From Mesostigma viride (lineage: Eukaryota > Streptophyta > Mesostigmatophyceae > Mesostigmatales > Mesostigmataceae): DNA of 64,000 bases. The stretch lies in the NCBI GenBank assembly GCA_009746045.1, contig RPFO01000079.1, positions 5,918,733-5,982,732 of the forward strand. Reading direction: 5' to 3'. This document shows, one piece after another, positions 56,710 through 64,000 of the stretch (its first letter is position 1; each line of letters starts with the position of its first letter). The position numbers were made by a program, and so were the translations under genes. The notes below the pieces were generated by a model. The model ran no database searches. It was given only the letters and a program-made list of their open reading frames with translations, and was not told the origin of the DNA.

Positions 56710-57224
56710 GGTTAAATAAATTAAAATAAGTGAGAAACTATACATAGTTTGTTGTCACTTTTCATAATACGCAATAAATTAATAATGATTACGTAATCAT
56801 TACCTAAACTAGTCCGGTCGTGCTTAGACAATTCTACTACCGTACAACAGCTTTGCTCTTGCCATGCAGCGTGTCGGCGGACTAATCTAGGCCGCTTTTT
56901 CATCAGAGAAGCGTTGCCTAGTCGGATCACTGGATGGTACTACAGGGATTCCGCCAGAAAATGTTCGGTACCGGGTCAGAGGCGAACATGTTCGCCCGGT
57001 TCCCAGGGTGACCCGAATACGGACACGAACATGTTCTGTAAGTTTCCAGGTGACCCGAACCCGAACAGCACATGTTCGGCCGAACATTTTTGCCGACCCG
57101 AACACCGCACATGTTCGGTATTCGCCCGAACATGTCCGTGTTCGGTATGCGGCGGATGTGCCAGCCCTACTAGCAGCAGACCTAAAAATATCACGGAAAT
57201 GTCTACTGGCATTCGCGCCGCGCC
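56710..57224. repeat. Cluster of GAACATGTTC palindromes
   Basis: Between about 56958 and 57142 the words GAACATGTTC, CACATGTTCGG, GAACATGTCC and ACATGTTCTG recur at least seven times, separated by GACCCGAA-type spacers. No gene is supported here or in the AT-rich 56710-56900. Confidence 0.6.
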
Positions 57225-57499
57225 GCTTCAGTTAGGTTAAATAGTGCCGGAACCTTTTTGCCCACTGAGGCAAATCAGTCCGTCACACTATTTTTTTGCC
57301 CGGAATAACCACTTCCGAGCACCCAAGTTAATTCGGCCGAATGAACTTGGGTGCTCGGCACTATTTAACGTAACTAAAACCTGGCCTCGTGGAGGGTGGG
57401 TTGAATATGAGACATCCGCCTAGGCCGCTGAGCACGCAAATGTAAATGCGCCGGAGCTGTCCGGATTCGAACCCCTGACCTCCAGGGTGCACGGGTTTT

Positions 57500-57709
57500 A
57501 GTTACGTTAAATAGTGCCGGAACCTTTTTGCCGCCTGAGGCAAATCGGGCCGGAACACTATTTTGCCCCGGGAATAACCACTTCCGAGCACCCAAGTTAA
57601 TTCGGCCGAATTAACTCGTGCTCGGCAGTGGTTATTCCCGGGGCAAAATAGTGTTCCGGCCCGATTTGCCTCAGGCGGCAAAAAGGTTCCGGCACTATTT
57701 AACGTAACT
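57500..57709. repeat. 210-bp near-perfect palindrome P2
   Basis: Long arms with a slightly mismatched centre. Related to P1 and P3. Confidence 0.93.
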
Positions 57710-57833
57710 AAAACCCGTGCACCTTGGAGGTCAGGGGTTCGAATCCGGACAGCTCCGGCGCATTTAGTGGTGCGTGCTCAGTGGCCTAGGCGGATGTCTC
57801 ATATTCAACCCACCCTCCACGAGGCCAGGTTTT

Positions 57834-58041
57834 AGTTACGTTAAATAGTGCCGGAACCTTTTTGCCGCCTGAGGCAAATCGGGCCGGAACACTATTTTGC
57901 CCGGAATAACCACTTCCGAGCACCCAAGTTAATTCGGCCGAATGAACTTGGGTGCTCGGAAGTGGTTATTCCGGGCAAAATAGTGTTCCGGCCCGATTTG
58001 CCTCAGGCGGCAAAAAGGTTCCGGCACTATTTAACGTAACT
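57834..58041. repeat. 208-bp palindrome P3
   Basis: Arms of about 97 bp are complementary around a short AATTCGGCCGAATG centre. Confidence 0.93.
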
Positions 58042-58046
58042 GCTTC

Positions 58047-58669
58047 CCATCTCGCGCCTATTCGTATAGGCTCGAGTTGAACTCGCGCCTAGTAATAGGC
58101 GCGAGAACCATTTAAGGGGGTTTCTTTGTATATGGCCACTTGGGCATGCTGTTTTCCATCCAAAAAGCCATAAAGCATGCCCCACTCGATCACAAAACAT
58201 AAGCAAACGGCTAGGCACCACATCTGCCCTCACCTGCCCTCGGCATGGCCAACCTTGCCATGCAGCGCAAGCATAGCAACACGATCGCTAGGCATACATG
58301 CCAAGAGAGCATACACTATACTCTACCCAAGGTTACCTTGTAAACTTCATGCCAAGAACTCAGCAAATCTATGATCAAAAGCACATATAGTTAACTCTAG
58401 CATGCACACTGATAACGAAACATGCTCAAGGTTGGGGGTCACTGTGGCACGCACGGCTGATGGGTTTCCTAGACGACCACTCACCACCTGACGAGGCGCT
58501 ATAAGGACCACTCAGAAAGCAAGTAAACACAACCACACTTTACATGCCATCAACATGGATCAAATCCATGCTGAATATGTTATGAAGTACAAAGGGGTGG
58601 CCACATACCTCATACTCCTTCACCGTCCCTCGAGCATGGCCAGACTTATAAGTATACGTGAATAGCAAT
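58047..58669. other. Sequence without a recognised gene
   Basis: A short inverted pair (CTCGCGCCTA-T / A-TAGGCGCGAG) lies at 58052-58103. The rest shows no protein-like frame or repeat I can name. Confidence 0.35.
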
Positions 58670-59693
58670 AATTGAATTGAATTGTAACATAACTCCGTTG
58701 GGAGTATATGTAGCACATAGCCCTTGAGAGGGGGCATATGGCCTATCATACATCCTAAGCTACTTCCTGCAAGGGTGGGGATGTAAAGGACCCTTGCTCT
58801 AGGTGCACCAGGGCACTTGCATCCCCATGATCTTCAAGCTATGCCCAGCGAAGGGGGAGCCTGTCATGGGGGGGAAGATCAGCATAGCTATACAAAAAGG
58901 CTAGGGCATGGCGTCTCAGCAGAGAGTTACTCCCTGCATGGGCACAACATAGCTAAATAAAGCTAGGCATCATCTGGAGTGTGGCACATCATAGGCACAC
59001 ATGTACATGATTAAATAAAGCGTGTGGCTTAGCTAGGATAGTGCCTCTAGGAGGCGTACATGTACATGGCCACGGTCTATCTATTCTACACTACTACTGC
59101 TGTATTCCCCTAAGCTGGGGCGTCTGGAGTCGTTGGGGCCGCGGGGGTCGCCTGCCAGGGCTTGTGGCCGACGTAGATGGCCGCCCCTTCCAGTACACCG
59201 GCTGCCCCGCCTTGGTCTGCCGGAGCTGGAGGTAGGTGGGCCATAGCTCCCGTCGCCGTTGTTGCTGCGCCAGGGTCAAGTCGTCGTCAAGGGTGAAGAG
59301 AGTCTTCTCGAGCCGCTTGCGGCGTCGGAGAAAAGAAATCTTGTCCGCCGGGGTCTTAAAGGTGAGAAGGAGCGGGGGCGGCCCTGCCTTACCCCGCGCG
59401 CGGGGAAGGCGGTGGGCGACCAGGTCGATCTCACCAGTAAGGCCCATGCGACTAAGAATTTCTCTCTCAAACGCACGTGCAAGCTTCTCGGAATTCTCAC
59501 CTTCCTCCATGGCGAGGTTCTTGACAATGACGTTAAGGCTGCGCTTGGCAAGCTCGGCCTCCTCGCGGAGGTCAAGCGTCTGCCGCTGGAGCTGGGCTGC
59601 GACGGCGGAGGTGGTGGAGGTGGTGTGCTGCTTAAGCATGTCCGCCCAGGTCGTGATGGGAGGAGCATCGCCGGCCAGGCCAGCAGAGGCTGC
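58670..59693 (-). mobile_element. LINE-like element, 5'-truncated copy
   Basis: Same order as at 9314-10724: tail (AATTG)3 at 58670-58684, hairpin at 58692-58705, roughly 390 bp of 3' untranslated sequence, then the C-terminal half of ORF1. It ends abruptly at about 59693, where the element G sequence begins. Confidence 0.6.
59094..59693 (-). pseudogene. LINE ORF1-like protein, C-terminal part
   Basis: The minus-strand frame from the junction reads LAGDAPPITTWADMLKQ, homologous to residues 142-160 of the copy at 9736-10710. It then has the RRM-like core and TLDDDLTLAQQQRRRELWP. A one-base loss near 59185 diverts the last residues: the neighbouring frame gives YWKGAAIYVGHKPW, matching the expected end. 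Confidence 0.65.
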
Positions 59694-60473
59694 AGATCAG
59701 TGGGTCTGCTCTCTCTCTCCTCCTGCAGAATATATCCAAGATTGTCTAGATCTGCTGCGAGACAACTACCTCCCCTTACACATGTGTGCCACTGTTCAGG
59801 GCAAACTGGGTGGTGGTCAGCCATCTGTGGGGCTCCCTTAGCTGTCATCAGCAGGGTCACCCATGATGTTCTAGTCAAGATAAAATGCAGTCATATCAGG
59901 AAGTTGGTCAATGACTGCGCCCCCCTCATCCTCCATGGCCTGAATCTGATGGAAGACATCCACATTCACAGTGTCATGGACAGCTCCATGGAGAGCAGAA
60001 CAATCAATCAGATGGGGGCACGGGAATCAGGGCTGTTTTTTCTCACCAACCGGTCAGATTACATGTCCCTCACTTCCTGGTACAGCAGGCTACACCGCAG
60101 AAAACCTGGCAGCAGCAACTCAGCTGAATGTCGTGCTGTGGTGTCTGCTGCATTGCATGCTCGTTCCCTGCAGCACATGCTCACCTGGCTACAAACCCAG
60201 GCAGGCAGCACATGCAATGTCATCTCACATCTCTATACTGACAGCTACTCTGTGATCAGTTTTCTCACCAAGAAATCTGTCTCTGCTGCTGTCCACACTG
60301 ACCTGGATTGGGTGATCCTCAAACAGGAGGCAACCTCCTTCTTCAGCTGGCATCATGTGGAAGATGAAGAAAACCCAGCAGATGCCTTAACCAAGCTGAG
60401 GGATGCAACTGGTCCACAATACCAGCTACTATTTGAGAATATGAATCCCTATGGTATCCGTGTCAGTGTATGA
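59694..60473 (+). pseudogene. Element G copy 2, connection and RNase H domain
   Basis: One frameshift near 59808 (GGG run one base short), then an open frame to 60473 with SVMDSSMES, SNSAECRAV, LYTDSYSV and ENPADALTKL, the four RNase H acidic positions. It is better preserved than the equivalent at 51166-51795. The longer open frame extending left to 59259 reads antisense through the LINE ORF1 and is not a real fusion. Confidence 0.82.
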
Positions 60474-60854
60474 ATAAAATGTCTGGCTACGGCTCAGCAC
60501 ACAACCATCACACCTGACACCCCCCTACCACAGCGATAGCTGCTGGGCGCCATAAAATTCAACACATTTGCTGTGGGGTGTGAGTGCTGACTAGGTCAGA
60601 TTTCTATCCATTTGAAGCTTGAGGGCACAAGCCTTGTATACACTTACTTAATGTGTGCTCCAATAACTGGCCAAACCAGCCAGCTGTGTACACCTTATTC
60701 AATGTGCAATCCAACACCTGGCCAGACCAGCCAGCTGTAACCCACCTGGCTCAACCAGCCATATATCTTTTGTACCCCTAATCAACTTAAAAACAATAAC
60801 AATAATGTTGGGGGTGCAGACCTGCATAAGAAATAAATAATAAAACAATACTGG

Positions 60855-61335
60855 AGTTAGTCTCCATGCTTTGCTGCAGACTAAGTCTCAAAGGCATTGT
60901 GAATACAACGTATGAATAAGCCTTGTAAACCTACGTTGGTATGTGAATATAAATACCACGTGGGCTATACAGATAGGAATGCTAGTCGAGTCGCATACGT
61001 TTCCCTAGATAGGTACTTTGGGTACTGGGGTACGTGACAGATGTCAGTACCCAGCATACGCATTGTCCTGTCATTGGACGGTACTAGAGTATCCTAGATA
61101 GGGACCGTACTGCAGCGTGCATTGATCTGTGATCACACGATGCAGTGACTGGACTGCGACCTGTCATCGTGCGGCCTCGGGCCAACGGTCTGCACCCAAC
61201 GGTCACTGGCGGCGCAGCCAGTGAGAGGAACGTTGATAAAGGGTAAACCTATTTTCTAATGAACCAAGCAATTCATTGCTCTCAGCACTCTGTGTTCTCA
61301 AGCATTCTGTTACGTCGTGCTTTCGTATTCTAACT
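60855..61335 (+). repeat. Element G copy 2, 3' LTR
   Basis: 481 bp. At several variable sites it agrees with the G 5' LTR rather than with the G 3' LTR. Confidence 0.9.
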
Positions 61336-63007
61336 ACGGTGGCTGTGCAAGGGAGGGGGGATGGCAAGGGGCTGAATGCGACTGAGGATAGATGTGGGGG
61401 TGGTGGTAAAACCCAATGCACCCCATGTGAAGAGTCCTATCTCCCCTTAGAATAGCTAGGGAAGAGAACAAAATGCTAATAGCGCCTTCAGACTGAAGGA
61501 GTACTGCTAACCCTATAGGATCCATAGATTGTTATTATGTCAAGCAACAAAAATCAACAACAATCCCAGGCCCGTCATGCAGCTAAGTGGTCCATTGCCT
61601 AAAACCTGCAACTAAGAAGGTTGCACATGTGGCGACGTAACCCTCCCTGACTCAGGGAAGGAAAAAGTACGAGGAGACAAGTGTGCATGACAGGAGTACT
61701 GGGAACCCTGTAGGATCCACACGTGGGAAATTATGTCCATGAACGTCCACAACAACATGCATTTCAGCAAAGTGAAGTCTGCAACTAGGAAGGTTGCAAA
61801 GCATATGCTGATAGAACCCTCCCTGACTGGAAGGAAAAGTAAGGTACCCGAGCTACAACAACCAAGTGCATCATCCTGAAACAACCACGTCGCATAGATA
61901 CGTCAAAGGTAAGAAACATTAATTACCCTTGCCAAACAGGCCGACGCTTGAAGATGGACATGATGCACAAAGGAACAAGCCGGTGGAACGCCAGCGACAA
62001 CCACTAAGAAAACAAAAGAGGTAAAGCATTGATGCACTTCGGCATGGACGGCCGTGAGGGCCATACACACAGGAACCAAAAGAAGCAAAAGGGACAAAAT
62101 ACTCATGATGGCACCAGCTATGACTAACTGTTGCAACAACTGTCACTCTAACTAATTAATCCCAACAAAGAGACAGCAACAGCCATGAGGGTATCCCTAA
62201 TTGCGATGTCTAGTAGCAAATAAGACCAACATAGACAACACAGCTTTTACTAGCTGCTGTCACAACTGATACAAATATTGCTAGAATATTGCAGTCACTA
62301 AAGACTACAAGGGACGATGCTACTAAAGATAGCATTTGTCACTATAGCACCTATAAGGTGAGCACAGGCAGCCATCCTGGCCCTGCAAAGGAGGTACATG
62401 GTACAGGCAGCTAACGGCTACAACCACAGGGACACAGTGTCAACATACTGGCATGACTAGCAGCATACTACTATGGAAATAACCAAACAACAAAAGAAAG
62501 AAGAAGGACAGGTGTGACCACCCGTGACAGAGCAGCAGCTAGCCAGACTGGCTACTACCTGCCTGTCTCCCAATACTGGCATGACTACCAGCACCTAAAG
62601 AAAATAAAACAACCCAATGAAGGAACAGAACAAGTGTGACCACCTGTAACAGTGCAGCAGCCAACCAAAGTAGCTACTACTGCGCGTCACCATTCGCGCA
62701 TTGCAACAGATATGACTTCCTGTCGTCACAGCTACGTAGTGCATCCAACAATTGTTGCCCTCCCTGTACCCTCTACACTGATGACCCAGGTGAGAGGATG
62801 GTTGGGGCAGAAGGCAAAGGTGGTGGTGAAGGTCATAGAGTGGTACAAGTGGCTCCTAGTGACCCAGGAGTGCCGTGTGCATAAGAATTAACTCTTCTGC
62901 CTGAACAAGAGTGGCAAGACCTGCCTCCCCCACCCGTACCCACGAATGACCTGTTCAGCGTGCTCCGAAGGTTAAGGAGCAAGCCACAGTGTACACTATT
63001 GCTGCTA

Positions 63008-63550
63008 GGGGCTACAGCCTATAAGGGCTGCCACTAAAAGAAACACTTGGGCTACAGCCTGGAAGGATGCAAGGCTAAATGGGCTACAGCCGGGAAGGGC
63101 TGCAACGCCAAAATGGGCTACAGCCGGGAAGGGCTGCAACGCAAAAATGGGCTACAGCCTGGAAGGGCTGCAGCACACACACACACACACACAAAAGGGG
63201 GCTACAGCCTGTAAGGGCTGCAGCACCACAATGGGCTACAACATGTAAGGGCTGCAGCACAAAAATGGGCTACAGCCTGGAAGGGCTGCAGCATGACAAA
63301 AAGAAAAGGGGGCTACAGCCTGGAAGGGCTGCAGCATGACAAAAAGAAAAGGGGGCTACAGCCTGGAAGGGCTGCAACGCAAAAATGGTCTGCACCTGGA
63401 AGGGCTGGCAACACACACACACACACCGACACAAAGGGGGCTACAGCCTGTAAGGGCTGCAGCACCACAAATGGGCTACAGCCTGGAAGGGCTGCAGCAT
63501 GACAAAAAGAAAAGGGGGCTACAGCCTGGAAGGGCTGCAACCCTAAAAGA
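63008..63550 (-). repeat. Minisatellite, second copy
   Basis: The same 14-unit array as at 54310-54885, with a few small indels. Confidence 0.92.
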
Positions 63551-63710
63551 AACACTACTGGGAGGGCTGCATATACTGATGAAATTCAAGTCTAGGAAAA
63601 ACTAAAAATTCGACAGCATTGGCCGAAGGAGCTTCTATCATAATGAACAATCCTACTCCGGGCATACCTGTGTCTTCGACTCCCCCAGCTGACTGCCGGG
63701 TGTCGTGCCC

Positions 63711-63860
63711 ATGGACGCTGCCGAAGTAAAAGAGGTCGCCGATGATGAGGACATTCCCTCGAACACTCGCCAGCAACCCCGCCCTACTAAAAAGTCGACT
63801 AAAATTAAATTCGTGAAAAAAAAAGCTGTTCCTGACAGGAACCTGGGTCATGACCTCTAG
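63711..63860 (+). CDS. Small lysine-rich ORF, second copy
   Basis: 49 codons, unchanged relative to 55037-55186 as far as I can read. Confidence 0.25.
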   Translation: MDAAEVKEVADDEDIPSNTRQQPRPTKKSTKIKFVKKKAVPDRNLGHDL

Positions 63861-63987
63861 AGTGTAGGTCACGACATACGCACAATCGCAAGGTGGCAAG
63901 TCTGCGATGTGACATTACGATTGTTTTAGAAACTTATAAACAGCGCTTATTTACCTCTGCGACTCAGGTGGATTCCTCCGATACCAG

Positions 63988-64000
63988 TTTTACATCCCGG
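63988..64000 (-). repeat. Start of the element H LTR, second copy
   Basis: TTTTACATCCCGG, identical to the inner end of the LTRs at 39916 and 55314. It continues past the window. Confidence 0.75.

Larger units (their letters stand above)
57230..58041. mobile_element. Palindrome-ended insertion 2 (composite)
   Basis: 812 bp bounded by GCTTC duplications (57225-57229, 58042-58046). Layout: palindrome P1 (57230-57375, imperfect), unit T1 (57376-57499), palindrome P2 (57500-57709), unit T2 (57710-57833, T1 inverted), palindrome P3 (57834-58041). Ends are AGTTA and TAACT. Each T unit is 124 bp, starts AAAACC, ends GGTTTT and carries GGTTCGAATCC (57736-57746, and inverted at 57463-57473), an exact B-box match. 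No protein coding capacity. Confidence 0.87.
59694..61335 (+). mobile_element. Element G second copy, 3' part
   Basis: Starts in the late reverse transcriptase region at the LINE junction and includes RNase H, 3' untranslated sequence and a 3' LTR (60855-61335) followed by ACGGT (61336-61340). The same right flank as G shows that this copy arose by duplication of a segment that already held G inside H. Confidence 0.85.
61341..63987 (-). mobile_element. Element H second copy, 5' internal part
   Basis: Repeats 52656-55313 with scattered single-base indels, including the minisatellite and the primer binding site (63975-63986). Confidence 0.87.

Noticed and set aside
59259-60473. A 404-codon plus-strand fusion gene
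   Set aside because: The first half is antisense to the LINE ORF1 and only the last part is element G RNase H. The open frame across the junction is accidental.

Overview
The window is eukaryotic nuclear DNA made almost entirely of nested transposable elements. I find no bacterial-style gene layout, rRNA, complete tRNA gene or clearly intact host gene. The source may be an alga, perhaps a red alga, because long intron-free Ty1/copia-like elements are packed in roughly 50% GC DNA. That assignment is inference and weak.

Layout. (1) 1-7449: element A, a minus-strand copia-like retrotransposon; its 3' LTR is cut by the window edge and its 5' LTR abuts a 431-bp CTG tract. (2) 7941-10724: a duplicated exon-like fragment, a tandem-repeat block, and a LINE-like element that encodes only an ORF1 protein. 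(3) 10725-32772: element D (plus strand, gag only), bounded by 5-bp duplications AGCTG. D carries three nested insertions: element B in its 5' LTR, a palindrome-ended element in its gag, and element C in its 3' LTR. (4) 33521-56530: element E (minus strand, sister of C, coding region open), bounded by TGGCC. Its 5' LTR is split by element H (bounded by CCAGC), and H is split by element G (bounded by ACGGT). (5) 56531-58046: a second copy of the exon-like fragment, a cluster of GAACATGTTC sites and a second, larger palindrome-ended element bounded by GCTTC. (6) 58670-64000: a truncated LINE-like element joined to a second copy of the G/H sequence that runs off the window.

The autonomous elements (A, B, C/E, G) share an unusual architecture. 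The aspartic protease lies after the integrase, so the order is gag, integrase, protease, reverse transcriptase, RNase H. The protease motif is DTN or DTQ, the reverse transcriptase has HGDD in place of YVDD, and the integrase acidic triad is about D,D(29-31)E. In A, B, C and E, gag and pol are in the same frame and separated by one UGA codon followed by CUU or CUA, which suggests stop-codon readthrough. Two terminal classes exist: AGTTA...TAACT (A, G and, at one end, B) and TGTTA...TAACA (C, E). D and H are non-autonomous and share a near-identical primer site and polypurine tract.

The most novel items are two short elements with 5-bp target duplications whose terminal repeats are themselves long palindromes starting AGTTA. 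These may be non-autonomous parasites of the AGTTA-class integrase.
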